Assembly (NCBI GenBank): GCA_016928305.1
Contig: JAFGKY010000053.1
Span: 1 to 64,000 of the forward strand
Length of the DNA stretch: 64,000 nt
Direction: 5' to 3'
Source: Bacteroidales bacterium
GTDB taxonomy: Bacteria; Bacteroidota; Bacteroidia; Bacteroidales; UBA10428
Below are positions 45,042 to 54,862 of the stretch, piece by piece. The position numbers and the translations under genes are program-made. The notes beneath the pieces were generated by a model, which saw nothing but the letters and a program-made list of their open reading frames with translations, had not been told where the DNA came from and did no database searches. The number at the start of each line of letters is the position of its first letter. Position 1 is the first letter of the stretch.

Positions 45042-45971
45042 TCAAAAAAATTCTAAGTTGTAATAATAAGCACTGGGACTGGCAGGAGTTGTGAAATCCT
45101 CAATATTTGACCCGCCGCTTTCATAAAAATACAGGTATTTATTAGTGCTACCCGAAGATACACTGGTCATTTCAGCTATATTACCGTATTCATCATAGGT
45201 GTATGTACTGGTGGTTACATATGATTCTCCGTCCGCATATGAATACTTATATTGAGTAATATCACCTTTTTCGTTATATTGGTATTCGGTTTTCGTGTAA
45301 GGTTCCAAATCTGGACCATTTAGCTGTTCCTTAGAGCTGACAAGGTTGTTTATAAAAAAATATTTCATCCTTCTATATAAAGTCCAGACCTGATCATTTC
45401 TGTCAAAATAATACCTGTCAGCTATAATGGAATCACCTTTATATTCAAATATATATCTTTCCTCCGGTTCATATTCTGTTTGTCCTTCATTATATCGGAC
45501 TGTAGTAATACCGGTAACGCGATCATCCAAGTATTCATAGGTGCTTTTGTAACGGGTATCCGTATTGTCTCTTTCTATCAGCAAGCTATTTCTGTAAGTA
45601 TAAAATTCGTTGTTATAACGAATCAACACACTGCCCTCAAATTCATATTCATCCCGGCCATTTGATACTGTCATATTTCCTATTTTACCTATCCAATTTT
45701 CAAAATAAACATCTCCTGACCGTTCATACGTAATTAAACCATATTCATAACCATATGGGTCGCTGCCATAAACATTATAATAATACTGAATAGAGTCAAT
45801 CCGGTTGCCTTCATAAGAATACAGTTTTTTATATTGCAGGATATCATCCTCGTAATAAACGATCATTTTTAACCGGAAGTCGGCATTAAGCTCAAACGAA
45901 TCATCATCCTCACAGGAAAGCATTGCTGACAGAAGAGGCGGAAGAAATACCAGAAGTTTCAGGTGTTTCAT
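45042..45971 (-). CDS. Lipoprotein with YD-type repeats
   Basis: 309 residues: lipoprotein signal (LSCEDDD, Cys20) and mature part made of short Tyr/Asp/Asn-rich strands such as YQYNEKGDITQYKYSY and STYTYDEYGNIAEMTSV, resembling RHS/YD repeats but on a short scale (about 8-10 strands). No toxin domain. It is directly upstream of the orphan susD-family gene on the same strand, so it takes the place a susC would normally have. Probably a surface-exposed glycan- or protein-binding lipoprotein. Confidence 0.75.
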   Translation of the reverse strand: MKHLKLLVFLPPLLSAMLSCEDDDSFELNADFRLKMIVYYEDDILQYKKLYSYEGNRIDSIQYYYNVYGSDPYGYEYGLITYERSGDVYFENWIGKIGNMTVSNGRDEYEFEGSVLIRYNNEFYTYRNSLLIERDNTDTRYKSTYEYLDDRVTGITTVRYNEGQTEYEPEERYIFEYKGDSIIADRYYFDRNDQVWTLYRRMKYFFINNLVSSKEQLNGPDLEPYTKTEYQYNEKGDITQYKYSYADGESYVTTSTYTYDEYGNIAEMTSVSSGSTNKYLYFYESGGSNIEDFTTPASPSAYYYNLEFF

Positions 45972-46131
45972 GGGATCAGGGATTTTTAGGGGAATAAAAG
46001 TAATAAAAAATATGCACTGAACAATCTACGATGTACTGTGTTCGATATTTAGCCTGTATAATTCATGAATTTCTTTTAATGAACAGATTACGATTAAGTC
46101 ACACTAACTTTTCTTCGAAAACTAAGTGTAA

Positions 46132-46896
46132 CTAAATCGGGCTAACCTGCTTTAAAACAGAATAATCTGTGTTTTTATGAATAGGGCAGGTTAGATAATA
46201 ATCTTTTGTTATTTTGATATAATCGGATGAGTACCTGCCATTTGCCTGATGAATTGTAATTTCAGTCCTGTCGGTTTTGGTGACGGGTATCTTTCCAAAG
46301 GCCATAAGCACTCTTGAAAAAGAGGTTTCCGGGGTTGTTTTAACACAGGTATTCCGGCAGTTATATAGTCCGTAAATATGAGCCAGATCAGAAAAGTTAT
46401 CCTTTTCGCTGAAAGGAAGGATAGCACAAAACCTCCCGCTGGTGGTGAGCAAAGCTGAGGTGCCTTTCAGCAGCTCTTCATAGGTCATTCCGGTGTCATG
46501 CCGTGCTTTCGATTTACGTTTATCGGCCGGCTTCAGGGCATTCGAGAAAAAGGGCGGATTCGAAACAATGAGATCATATCGGGTTTGCAAACCTGATGCA
46601 AAATGCTGAAAGGAGTCATGATAACAAAAAATGCGGTTTTTCCAGGGTGACCGGGAAGCATTGGCACAGGCCTGCTCATAAGCCTGCCGGTCAATTTCCA
46701 CTGCATCTATTACTGCATCCGATCGCTGGGCGATCATCAGGGCGATCAAACCCGATCCGGTGCCGACATCCAGCGCACGGCTGATGTTGCTTACATCCGC
46801 CCATGCACCCAGCAATACCCCGTCGGTGTTGACTTTCATCGAGCACTTATCATGGTAAACGGTGAATTGCTTGAATTGGAAATAATTGTTGGACAT
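46132..46896 (-). CDS. tRNA1(Val) adenine-N6 methyltransferase (TrmN6/YfiC type)
   Basis: 254 residues from the ATG at 46896 (a TTG two codons upstream is in frame). SAM-binding motif DVGTGSGLIALMIAQR, catalytic N6-adenine motif SNPPFF, and FQFKQFTVYHDKCSMKVNTDG at the start are those of YfiC, which methylates A37 of tRNA-Val. The C-terminus ends in SSDYIKITKDYYL as normal, then adds 19 extra residues (TCPIHKNTDYSVLKQVSPI). Monocistronic. A TATCTTTG at 46900-46907 would be only 3 bases from the start, so it is either a leaderless-type promoter or chance. Confidence 0.85.
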   Translation of the reverse strand: MSNNYFQFKQFTVYHDKCSMKVNTDGVLLGAWADVSNISRALDVGTGSGLIALMIAQRSDAVIDAVEIDRQAYEQACANASRSPWKNRIFCYHDSFQHFASGLQTRYDLIVSNPPFFSNALKPADKRKSKARHDTGMTYEELLKGTSALLTTSGRFCAILPFSEKDNFSDLAHIYGLYNCRNTCVKTTPETSFSRVLMAFGKIPVTKTDRTEITIHQANGRYSSDYIKITKDYYLTCPIHKNTDYSVLKQVSPI

Positions 46897-46907
46897 AATC
46901 AAAGATA

Positions 46908-47044
46908 GTTTGAAGATTTGAAAATTTGATGGTTTAAAAATTTACCAGTATACAAACCTACCTGCCGGTAAGCAGGTTGACAAGTTTACAGATTAACAGA
47001 TTTACTATGAACTTCAATCATCAAATCAGTAAATCAAGAAATCA
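46908..47044. repeat. Word-like repeat gap (TTTGAAGATTTGAAAATTTG, CCTGCCGG, TTACAGATT words)
   Basis: The 140-base gap contains GTTTGAAGATTTGAAAATTTG, the reverse complement of the tandem unit at 54863, a degenerate CCTGCCGG...AGCAGG copy at about 46960-46975, and the strings CAAGTTTACAGATTAACAG and AATCAGTAAATCAAGAAATC. These are the same word families as in the gaps near 52.9 and 54.7 kb. Confidence 0.6.
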
Positions 47045-47824
47045 TCAAATCAACAAATCTTTTCCTGCCCCCATCCCGAATAATGCATAATCATATTTCA
47101 CCGGATCATTACTGTCGAATATCCTGAGTACCGCAGTGAGCTCTTCCACCGCCTGCCAGTCGTTCTGCTTTCGCTTAAGCAGACCGAGTTTCCGTGCAAC
47201 CGTGCCGCTATGAACATCAAGGGGTATATACAGCGCTGAAGGAGGTATTTTTTTCCAAATGCCGAAGTCAACACCCTGGCTATCGCAACGCACCATCCAG
47301 CGAAGAAACAGGTTAAGACGTTTGACTGATGAACCATGACCGACATCCGGAATATGCTTCAACGTTCTTGAAGGAAAGGGCAGTTCAAAGAATTTGCTTC
47401 GGAAATTTTGCAGGGTCTGCTTTATGTTTAATGTTTGCAGGTATGCCGATTCAAAGAGTTCCTGTAAGGATCCGTAATGTATAACGATATTTTTCAGGGC
47501 TTGCACAAAATAAAGTGTATCAATGCCATTAAAGGTGCGATGACGGAAGGATTCCAGATGTTTCCAATGATCCTTCCCGGCATAACGGATAAAATCATAA
47601 GGACTATTATTCATCATGCCCAGTAATTGACGGGCCTTACGGATAATTGTTTTACGCTGTCCCCATGCCAGCATGGCTGTCAGAAAAGCTGCTATTTCAA
47701 TGTCTTCTTTCCGGTAAAAGGCATGAGGTACCTGTATGGGGTCGGAAGGGATAAATTCCTGCCGGTTGAATTGTGATACTTTTTTGTCCAGGAATTCTTT
47801 TACATATACCCGATCATTTTTCAT
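47045..47824 (-). CDS. TIGR02757 family protein (DUF2400)
   Basis: 259 residues. Family features: VPHAFYRKEDIEIAAFLTAM, LAWGQRKTIIRKARQLL, HIPDVGHGSSVKRLNLFLRW, MVRCDSQGVDFGIW and LYIPLDVHSGTVARKLGLLKRK, with the closing DPVKYDYALFGMG. The fold resembles helix-hairpin-helix DNA glycosylases; function is not established. Follows lolD by 18 bases and is the end of the secDF-tatA-lolD block. Confidence 0.9.
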   Translation of the reverse strand: MKNDRVYVKEFLDKKVSQFNRQEFIPSDPIQVPHAFYRKEDIEIAAFLTAMLAWGQRKTIIRKARQLLGMMNNSPYDFIRYAGKDHWKHLESFRHRTFNGIDTLYFVQALKNIVIHYGSLQELFESAYLQTLNIKQTLQNFRSKFFELPFPSRTLKHIPDVGHGSSVKRLNLFLRWMVRCDSQGVDFGIWKKIPPSALYIPLDVHSGTVARKLGLLKRKQNDWQAVEELTAVLRIFDSNDPVKYDYALFGMGAGKDLLI

Positions 47825-47842
47825 GCAAACGGAAGTGACAGA

Positions 47843-48496
47843 TTATCCTATGATTTTCCCGTCGTGCATGGTAAGTGTACGATCGGACATAGAGGCAAGT
47901 TCTTTATCATGTGTGACAATAACGATTGTCTGGTTGTACCGTTCGCGCAATGAAAAGAACAATTCATGAAGTTCTTTTCTGTTCTGTGAATCGAGATTTC
48001 CGGACGGTTCATCCGCAAGGATAATATCGGGACTATTAATCAGTGCGCGGGCAACGGCTACACGTTGTTGTTCTCCTCCCGAAAGTTCACCGGGTTTATG
48101 CTCAAGGCGGGATCCCAGTCCCAGGAAATCAAGAAGCTCTTTGGCTTTCTTTTCCGTTTCATGCCGGGATGCCTTCCGGATAAAAGCCGGGATACAGACA
48201 TTCTCAATGGCTGTAAACTCAGGGAGAAGGTGATGGAACTGGAAGACAAATCCGATATGCTGATTCCTGAACCGGGAAATCGATTTCTCTTTTAATCCAT
48301 ATACTTTATGGTTATTGATAATGACCTCACCCGAACTTGGATTAAGCAAGGTTCCCATGATATGCAGGAAGGTAGTTTTTCCGGCTCCGCTGGGTCCGAC
48401 CAGGGTAACAATTTCACCTTTTTTTATGGAAACATCAATTCCCTTTAATACCTGCAGTTCGCCAAAAAACATGGTTATATTGCGGGTTTCGATCAT
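47843..48496 (-). CDS. lolD: LolD-type ABC transporter ATP-binding protein
   Basis: 217 residues. Walker A GPSGAGKT, signature [15 protein letters not shown], Walker [13 protein letters not shown], and the switch His of VTHD. The sequence is of the LolD/MacB group ([18 protein letters not shown]). It would power extraction of lipoproteins by LolCE-type permeases, which are not in the window. Its location beside tatA, secDF and TIGR02757 is a protein-export block. Could also serve the ATPase-less MacB-like permease at 54957. Confidence 0.88.
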   Translation of the reverse strand: MIETRNITMFFGELQVLKGIDVSIKKGEIVTLVGPSGAGKTTFLHIMGTLLNPSSGEVIINNHKVYGLKEKSISRFRNQHIGFVFQFHHLLPEFTAIENVCIPAFIRKASRHETEKKAKELLDFLGLGSRLEHKPGELSGGEQQRVAVARALINSPDIILADEPSGNLDSQNRKELHELFFSLRERYNQTIVIVTHDKELASMSDRTLTMHDGKIIG

Positions 48497-48538
48497 AATG
48501 CTGTGGTCAGCTTGAACGTGAATATATTAAAGGCCGGA

Positions 48539-48766
48539 TCAGGAGGCGTTTAAATCCTTTTTTACATCGTTGACTTCTTTTGTCACTTCTTTTGCGCTTT
48601 CGTTGATTTCGCGTTTGATATCATCGGTGGCTTTTTTGAATTCGTTCAATCCTTTACCAAGACCTTTTGCAAATTCGGGTATTTTTTTTGAACCAAAAAG
48701 CACCAGAAAAACCAATAAGACAATTATGATTTCACCACCACCGATGAATAATAGTGTGCCTTGCAT
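48539..48766 (-). CDS. tatA: Sec-independent protein translocase TatA/E
   Basis: 75 residues: one membrane helix (about 5-22) with [20 protein letters not shown], the amphipathic hinge of TatA/E, and an acidic/basic tail ([20 protein letters not shown]). It forms the twin-arginine translocation pore with TatC, not in the window. Lies between secDF and lolD. Confidence 0.93.
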   Translation of the reverse strand: MQGTLLFIGGGEIIIVLLVFLVLFGSKKIPEFAKGLGKGLNEFKKATDDIKREINESAKEVTKEVNDVKKDLNAS

Positions 48767-48841
48767 GCTTATGATAGTATTACGTAAATATAGTGAATGT
48801 CTTATAAAATTAAAGGATATAATCCTTTAATGCACGCTTAA

Positions 48842-51800
48842 CTATATTTTCTTTTTTATTGAATCGTAAACCACAGGGGTTGCAATAAAAATGGTTGAAT
48901 ATGTTCCGACGATCACTCCCACGAACATAGCAAATGTAAAGCCCCTGATAGTCTCACCGGCGACAAAAAACAGTATTAAGATTGTCAATAATGTTGTTAA
49001 CGATGTAATTATTGTACGGCTAAGGGTGCTGTTTATAGCGGCATTCATCATTTCTCCCTTGTCTCGCTTGGGATGCAATGTGAAATATTCCCGTATCCGG
49101 TCATAAACAACCACCGTATCATTAACCGAGTAACCAATTACAGTTAACATGGCAGCAATAAAGGCCTGATCAATTTCCATAGAAAATGGCATGAACCCAT
49201 AGAAAATTGAGAACAGGCTCAGAACGAAGAAAGCATCGTGGAATGTGGCGATTGTAGCACCCATTCCGTATCGCCAGTTCCTGAATCGCATAAAAATATA
49301 GAAGAACATCATGCCAATGGCTATTAACATAGCCCATGAGGATTGGCGTTTGATATCATCAGCAATGGTGGGACCTATTTTTTGTGTCCCCTGCAGGTAT
49401 GTATTTGCAAATACCTCATAAGAAGTTTTTTCAGGCAGGAAAGACTGAAGACCCTGGTAGAGCAAGCCTTGGATTTCTTCGTCAATATTGGGGTCATCCG
49501 AATCAATTTTGTACTTGGTTGTAATCCTGACCTTGTCAGCCGTACCGAATGTTATCACGGTGGGCTCGGTCCCGAGCAGAGGTTCCAGAGAATTCCCGAT
49601 AACAAGGTTATTAACCGGTTTATCAAACTGGACGATAAAGTTTCTCCCTCCTGAAAAATCAACTCCTGCATCAAGGCCTCTGGTAAAGAGTGATACAACA
49701 CCAATGACAATAACGGCTCCGGAAATCACATAAAAGACTTTCCTGTTCTTCAGAAAATCAAACGATGTCTTTTTCAGGAATCCTTCTGTCACTTTTGTAG
49801 CGAAAGAGAGCACAACATTTCTGTCAAGAAGAATTTCAAAAACCAACCTCGAAAGAAATATGGCTGTAAAGAGGGAAGTACAGATACCAATGACCAGTGT
49901 GGTTGCGAATCCTTTTACCGGTCCTGTCCCAAGAACGAATAATATGATGCCTGTAATCAGTGTGGTTACGTTACCGTCAATGATGGCTGAAAGCGCATTT
50001 TTATATCCGTCGGAAATAGCCATACGGATACCTTTCCCCGTAAGGACTTCTTCGCGGATTCGCTCAAAAATAAGCACATTGGCATCAACCGACATACCCA
50101 ATGTGAGTACAATACCGGCAATACCCGGCAAGGTCAAGGCAAGCTGCAAGGATGCCAGCACGCCGATCAGAAAAAAGATATTGAATAAAAGGACAATATT
50201 TGCCACAACACCGGCTTTACGGCTGTAATAGAATATCATAAACAACCAGATGGCACAAAAGGCATACAGAAATGCTTTGAGTCCGGAATTTATGGATTGC
50301 TTTCCCAATGAAGGACCAATCACTTCTTCCTGGACAATATTTGCAGGTGCCGGCATAGTACCTGATTTCAACAGGTTGGCCAGGTCGGTGGCTTCTTTGG
50401 TATCAAAATCTCCGGATATTGAGGATGAGCCCGTTGGAATTTCTTCGTTTACCCGCGGAGAGGAATAAACATAGTCATCCATAACAATGGCTATGCATCT
50501 TCCCACATTCTCACGGGTTATACGGGCCCAGGCAGTGGTGCCGGTTGCATCCATGCTCATCGAAACCTCGGCGTTGCCACTCATCTGGTCGAACTGCATA
50601 TTGGCCCGGGTCACCACATCGCCGGTGAGGGGAGGTCTGCCCTCTCTTCCTGTTATTTTAATAGCATGTAATTCATAGTAATCCGTTGGTTTTCTGGTTT
50701 CTGGATCCTGGATGGGTTTGGCCGACCATAAATATTTAAAATCGCTGGGAAAAAGATCTTTCTGCATGGCCAGTTGGAGATACTGGTTTGTTTTGGCCGT
50801 ATCCTTGTAATGTACACGTCCGAATACCGATCCCGGTAACGGCTCCCAGTTTTGGGTGACATTGGGTTTCAGCACAACAAATAAAGGCATTTCTTCATCC
50901 ATGGCCTTTTTTGCGAGAGAGTCCTGTGCAGCGGATGTGTCTGCTTCGATCTGCTCGAGCAGTGCTATTTCTTCGCCTTCCTCCTTTTTCGTTGTATCAT
51001 CAGGTGTGGATGTCATTGTCGGTTCATCGGATTTTGCAGCAATTTTCGGACCGCCGGCTTTATTAAGCTCCTTAATAAGATCATTGGCTTCCACCAGGCT
51101 TCTGACAACCTCGCTGTTTTCATACGTCTCCCAGAATTCCAACCGGGCCGTTCCCTGCAATAATTTTCGTACTCTTTCTTTTTCTTCGACACCCGGCAAT
51201 TCCACCAATATGCGGTCACCACCCTCAATACGCTGAACATTTGGTTGTGCAACACCAAAATGGTCAATACGTGTACGGATGATCTCAAACGAATTGCTGA
51301 TCGCATCGTTGGCCTTTTCGCGCAGGATATTAAGTACTTCGTCGTTTGAAGTGTTATAGCTTATTTCATTGCGCAATTCCTGTGCAGTGAAAATTGATCC
51401 TAGTTTTGCATTTGGATTGATGCTTTCAAAGGCCCTGCCAAAAAGAGTTACAAAGTCTTCATTGGATGCCTTTTGCTGTTGGCGTGCAAGAGCTATTGCT
51501 CTGTTGAAAGTGGTATCCTTGCTATAATTGGCCAACGAACGGAGAACGTCAACAGTAGAAACCTCAAGAATAACATTCATTCCCCCGCGAAGGTCTAATC
51601 CAAGGTTTATCTCTCTTTCCTGACATTCACGGTAAGTATACTTTTTCATCCACAGGAAATTGTATACATTTTCCGAAGCGATGGAATCGAGATACCGGTC
51701 GGATATCTTCAGCCCTAAGGAATCAAGTTTGCCATCAGTACTCTTGGTTATGCTAAGCGCATAATTCTTGGCATCCTTTCGAACTTTGTAAGTAACCAAT

Positions 51801-51874
51801 GTAAATGATAATTGATATATACAAACCAGCATGAGAGCGATGGCCAGTGTCCAAATGGCTCCTTTATTACGCAT
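48842..51874 (-). CDS. secDF: Protein translocase subunit SecDF (fused)
   Basis: 1010 residues from the ATG at 51874 (MRNKGAIWTLAIALML), chosen over an in-frame TTG at 51919 because it opens the first membrane helix. SecD half: ERINLGLDLRGGMNVILEV-like LGLDLRGGMNV, periplasmic P1 domain, and SIGPSLGKQSI-like IGPSLGKQSINSGL; SecF half from about residue 700: GVDFSGGRNFIVQF, and DTVVVYDRIREY. The single-chain SecDF is usual in Bacteroidota. It pulls preproteins through SecYEG using the proton or sodium gradient. Acidic insert (about 265-330) is species-specific. Confidence 0.95.
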   Translation of the reverse strand: MRNKGAIWTLAIALMLVCIYQLSFTLVTYKVRKDAKNYALSITKSTDGKLDSLGLKISDRYLDSIASENVYNFLWMKKYTYRECQEREINLGLDLRGGMNVILEVSTVDVLRSLANYSKDTTFNRAIALARQQQKASNEDFVTLFGRAFESINPNAKLGSIFTAQELRNEISYNTSNDEVLNILREKANDAISNSFEIIRTRIDHFGVAQPNVQRIEGGDRILVELPGVEEKERVRKLLQGTARLEFWETYENSEVVRSLVEANDLIKELNKAGGPKIAAKSDEPTMTSTPDDTTKKEEGEEIALLEQIEADTSAAQDSLAKKAMDEEMPLFVVLKPNVTQNWEPLPGSVFGRVHYKDTAKTNQYLQLAMQKDLFPSDFKYLWSAKPIQDPETRKPTDYYELHAIKITGREGRPPLTGDVVTRANMQFDQMSGNAEVSMSMDATGTTAWARITRENVGRCIAIVMDDYVYSSPRVNEEIPTGSSSISGDFDTKEATDLANLLKSGTMPAPANIVQEEVIGPSLGKQSINSGLKAFLYAFCAIWLFMIFYYSRKAGVVANIVLLFNIFFLIGVLASLQLALTLPGIAGIVLTLGMSVDANVLIFERIREEVLTGKGIRMAISDGYKNALSAIIDGNVTTLITGIILFVLGTGPVKGFATTLVIGICTSLFTAIFLSRLVFEILLDRNVVLSFATKVTEGFLKKTSFDFLKNRKVFYVISGAVIVIGVVSLFTRGLDAGVDFSGGRNFIVQFDKPVNNLVIGNSLEPLLGTEPTVITFGTADKVRITTKYKIDSDDPNIDEEIQGLLYQGLQSFLPEKTSYEVFANTYLQGTQKIGPTIADDIKRQSSWAMLIAIGMMFFYIFMRFRNWRYGMGATIATFHDAFFVLSLFSIFYGFMPFSMEIDQAFIAAMLTVIGYSVNDTVVVYDRIREYFTLHPKRDKGEMMNAAINSTLSRTIITSLTTLLTILILFFVAGETIRGFTFAMFVGVIVGTYSTIFIATPVVYDSIKKKI

Positions 51875-52018
51875 TTCTTTGTTTGTTAGTTTATGAATCC
51901 TTTTTTTATAGTGGCGCAAATATATTAAAATTTTCCTAACGATCTATCCAGAGCGTTATCTTACTTCGAAAAACACAAATAATAGTGATGGCAGGTCATT
52001 TCTTGATCGTTTTTTTAC

Positions 52019-52062
52019 TATGAACCGTGAACCGTGAACTTTCAATCAATAAATCATCAATT
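52019..52062. repeat. GAACCGTGAACCGTGAAC and ATCAATAAATCATCAA words
   Basis: GAACCGTGAACCGTGAAC followed by CAATCAATAAATCATCAA, a short word-like repeat string in the gap between the divergent secDF and MORN-lipoprotein genes. Confidence 0.5.
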
Positions 52063-52104
52063 TGAATTAACTTTATCGTATATTTCATTAATAAAAATAC
52101 GCTG

Positions 52105-52905
52105 ATGAAAACAATCCGTATCGTAACCATTCTAATTCCTGTGTTGCTTGTTGCAGGCTGTAATCCATTTAAGAAAAAAACGGATCCGAATGCCCCCGAA
52201 ATTGCATATGAATACTATGATAATGGAAAAATCAAGTCGGAAGTTTCCATGGTCGATACTTTCCGGCAGGGAATAACAAAAAACTACAATAGAAGCGGAC
52301 AGCTGATAAGTGAAGTTATGTATGAAAAGGATATGAAACACGGTTGGGCAAAAAACTTTTATCCATCCGGGCAGGTTCATTCAAAGATGATGTACCAGGA
52401 AGATATTAAAAATGGCGATGAGATCTGGTATTATGAAAGCGGTAAAGAATACCGGATAAGTCCATATGTTAACGGTAAGCGGGAGGGAATGCAAAAAGCT
52501 TTCTATGAAAACGGAAACCTGAAATACGAAGTCCCATACAAAAACGGCAACGTTGGGACGGGCCTGAAGGAATATTCAATGAATGGCGAACTCATTACAG
52601 ATTATCCTGTTATTGTAATCAAAGAAATCAACAACCTGGCTAGAAACAATAAGTATATACTGAGGATATCCCTATCCAATCAGGCAGGTAAGGTGAAGTA
52701 TTACAAGGGTGAGCTGGATGAAGGACAATTTCTTGGGAAGACGCTTATGCCCCTGATAACTGAAAAAGGTGTTGCCCAGTATGTCATATCGGTTACACCG
52801 GGAGGAACGGCGGTAGATAAACTGAACTTTATAGCCAATTATACGACACCCATGGGCAATCCCTGCATTCTGCAGAAGAAATTCAACCTGAATGTCAGAA
52901 ATTAG
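52105..52905 (+). CDS. MORN-type repeat lipoprotein (YwqK-like)
   Basis: 266 residues: lipoprotein signal (AGCNPF, Cys19), then five or so MORN-like 22-residue repeats (YEYYDNGKIKSEVSMVDTF, YNRSGQLISEVMYEKD, FYPSGQVHSKMMYQED, YYESGKEYRISPYVNG, FYENGNLKYEVPYKNG), and a C-terminal beta domain (about 175-266). This repeat pattern is annotated as YwqK-type antitoxin in databases, but there is no toxin gene nearby and it is exported, so a structural surface role is more likely. Divergent from secDF. Confidence 0.85.
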   Translation: MKTIRIVTILIPVLLVAGCNPFKKKTDPNAPEIAYEYYDNGKIKSEVSMVDTFRQGITKNYNRSGQLISEVMYEKDMKHGWAKNFYPSGQVHSKMMYQEDIKNGDEIWYYESGKEYRISPYVNGKREGMQKAFYENGNLKYEVPYKNGNVGTGLKEYSMNGELITDYPVIVIKEINNLARNNKYILRISLSNQAGKVKYYKGELDEGQFLGKTLMPLITEKGVAQYVISVTPGGTAVDKLNFIANYTTPMGNPCILQKKFNLNVRN

Positions 52906-52942
52906 GCAAGTCTGTTGAGTACAAGATTCAGAAAGGAAGACA

Positions 52943-53183
52943 AAAGAATAAAGAATAAAGAATAAAGATCCTATACCATAGCAAATGCACTGTGGACGTT
53001 CGGTCGTGGACATTTGCAAATTGACAGATTGACAAGTTAACAAGTTTACAGATTAATTGATTGACAAATTGCTGTGGACTGTCGACTGTCAACGGTGGAC
53101 TTTTTAGGATGAATGTTGAACGGTGAGTATAAATTGTGCAGATTAATAAACCTGATGGCAGGCAAGCAGGTCATTCGATAATT
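52943..53183. repeat. Intergenic word-repeat cluster
   Basis: About 240 bases with AGAATAAAGAATAAAGAATA (7-base units), GACAGATTGACAAGTTAACA, GTGGACTGTCGACTGTC and a degenerate GGCAGGCAAGCAGG copy (about 53158). No gene. These words are the same families found near 46.9 and 54.8 kb. Confidence 0.6.
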
Positions 53184-53198
53184 TTCAAACAGTCATCT

Positions 53199-54680
53199 TT
53201 ATTCAATCAGATCCTCGAACAACGCGCTCAGGGGATGCATTTTAATGAAATCATACAGTGTCAGCTGCCTGATTTCAAAATAGTATGTCCAGAATTCGCG
53301 CAGGGCTGAGATATAACCCCGGCGTGCCACGTCTTTTTCTTCGAGGGCAACATTCAGATCAAGCACGTCAATTTTACCGATAAGGAAACGCTGTTTGCTT
53401 ACCTCATAACGATATTGTGCGATGGTGTCAGCTTTTGAGGCGATCATCAGCTGATCGTCCTGCAGGTTGAACTGCATTACTTTCAGTAATACCTGCTGTT
53501 CGAAGTCAATTTGTTCCTGTTGTACGGTGGTATTGACAACTTCCTGGTTGGACCGGGCCATTTTATAACGACCTTTTGCCAGGCCCCAGTCCACCAGTGG
53601 CAGTTCAATTCCAACCCGGAAAGTCTGCTGATCCTGTGGATTTTTATATGCGCCCGGTATATCAGGAGCTGTTTGTGTAAACCCGAAGGAAGCAAATAAA
53701 TCGGCATCCAGCCCCTTTTCAGCCCTGGTCATCGCCACATCTCTTTTCGCTTCAATGAGCTGTCTTTCCATCTGCAGCATTTCGGGATTGTTTTGCTTTG
53801 CCTCCGTAAGAGCTTTATCAATATCCACCTGCATAACAGGCACTTCGTAAGGAATAACCAGCTCAATATCCGTAAGACGGCTCAAATTCAGGAATGAACG
53901 GAGCTGAAATTTGTAGATTTCAAGGTCAATCCCTGCCTTGTTCAGGCTGGTGCCTGCATTGAGATGACTCAGTTCAAGCTGCAGCAATTCATTTTCGGCA
54001 ATGGTGCCCATATTGAATCTGCCCCTGGCAATTTTGTAAAGAGTATCCGTATTCTGGTAGTTAATACGGGCTATTTCGACATTCATCTGTGCCAAAGCCA
54101 TGTCAAAGAAATAATTTACAGCACGCATGGCTACCCCTTCCATTGCATCGATATATTCCTTTTTGGCCTCTTCATATCGCAAAGGTTCAATTTTCTTCTC
54201 CCAGCGAAATTCATTATAGCCACTCAGAGGCTGCCTGAATCCAAGTTGAACAGGAGAAGAAAGGTACATTACATCATCGTCTTCACCGAATTGATCTACC
54301 CGCTGCAGGCTCGAGTTTGCAAATATGGATCCGCCTGTCAGTCCCACATTCTGCCGGAGGTTCATCTCCATAGTTATGGTATTGGCATAATCCTCGACAT
54401 AGGTATAAGTTCCATCCTCCCGCTGGTATTTTTTCAGCGACCGGTTAAAGTCGATGAGATTGCCCGACAGACTCAGGTTGGGGCGGTATTTGGCAATGTG
54501 CGTCCGGTATTGCCAGTAACTTCCCCGGAACCGGTGCCGGGCCAGGATTGCCTGCAACGATTGTTCCTGGGCAAGCCTGATGACTTCATCAAGACTGAGT
54601 GTTTTCTTCGGAGTTTCCTCGGCGAAGGTCCCGGTTATTGAGAAGACCAGAATGAACAGAAACAACAAACATCTTATCAT
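53199..54680 (-). CDS. TolC-family outer-membrane efflux protein
   Basis: 493 residues from the ATG at 54680 (signal peptide MIRCLLFLFILVFSITGTFA); a start 17 codons upstream lacks a signal. Two outer-membrane efflux protein repeats: SLSLDEVIRLAQEQSLQAIL-like start, NPEMLQMERQLIEAKRDVAM, and FLIGKIDVLDLNVALEEKD. It is the outer-membrane end of a tripartite transporter. Same strand and next to the MacB-like permease but separated by a 276-base gap with tandem repeats. Confidence 0.9.
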   Translation of the reverse strand: MIRCLLFLFILVFSITGTFAEETPKKTLSLDEVIRLAQEQSLQAILARHRFRGSYWQYRTHIAKYRPNLSLSGNLIDFNRSLKKYQREDGTYTYVEDYANTITMEMNLRQNVGLTGGSIFANSSLQRVDQFGEDDDVMYLSSPVQLGFRQPLSGYNEFRWEKKIEPLRYEEAKKEYIDAMEGVAMRAVNYFFDMALAQMNVEIARINYQNTDTLYKIARGRFNMGTIAENELLQLELSHLNAGTSLNKAGIDLEIYKFQLRSFLNLSRLTDIELVIPYEVPVMQVDIDKALTEAKQNNPEMLQMERQLIEAKRDVAMTRAEKGLDADLFASFGFTQTAPDIPGAYKNPQDQQTFRVGIELPLVDWGLAKGRYKMARSNQEVVNTTVQQEQIDFEQQVLLKVMQFNLQDDQLMIASKADTIAQYRYEVSKQRFLIGKIDVLDLNVALEEKDVARRGYISALREFWTYYFEIRQLTLYDFIKMHPLSALFEDLIE

Positions 54681-54862
54681 AGGGATATCAATTATTTGTT
54701 GATTTGGTGATTTGACAATTGATGATTTCAATAGATACCAGCGTATTTACTTATGAGCAATCTAAGGTTCACAGTCTACGGTCCACATACAATATGTAAA
54801 TCGGTTAACTTGTTAATCTGTAAATTTGTTTACAGTATAGAGTCCACAGTATACAGATAATA

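Noticed and set aside
45042-45971. RHS-type polymorphic toxin
   Set aside because: Only about 300 residues, a few short YD-type strands, no toxin domain or immunity gene, and a lipoprotein signal.
46900-46907. TATCTTTG -7 box upstream of the TrmN6 gene
   Set aside because: Only three bases from the ATG, so transcription would start inside the gene; probably chance unless the mRNA starts downstream.
52105-52905. YwqK-type antitoxin
   Set aside because: The protein has a lipoprotein signal and no toxin gene is adjacent; the MORN-type repeats alone explain the database name.
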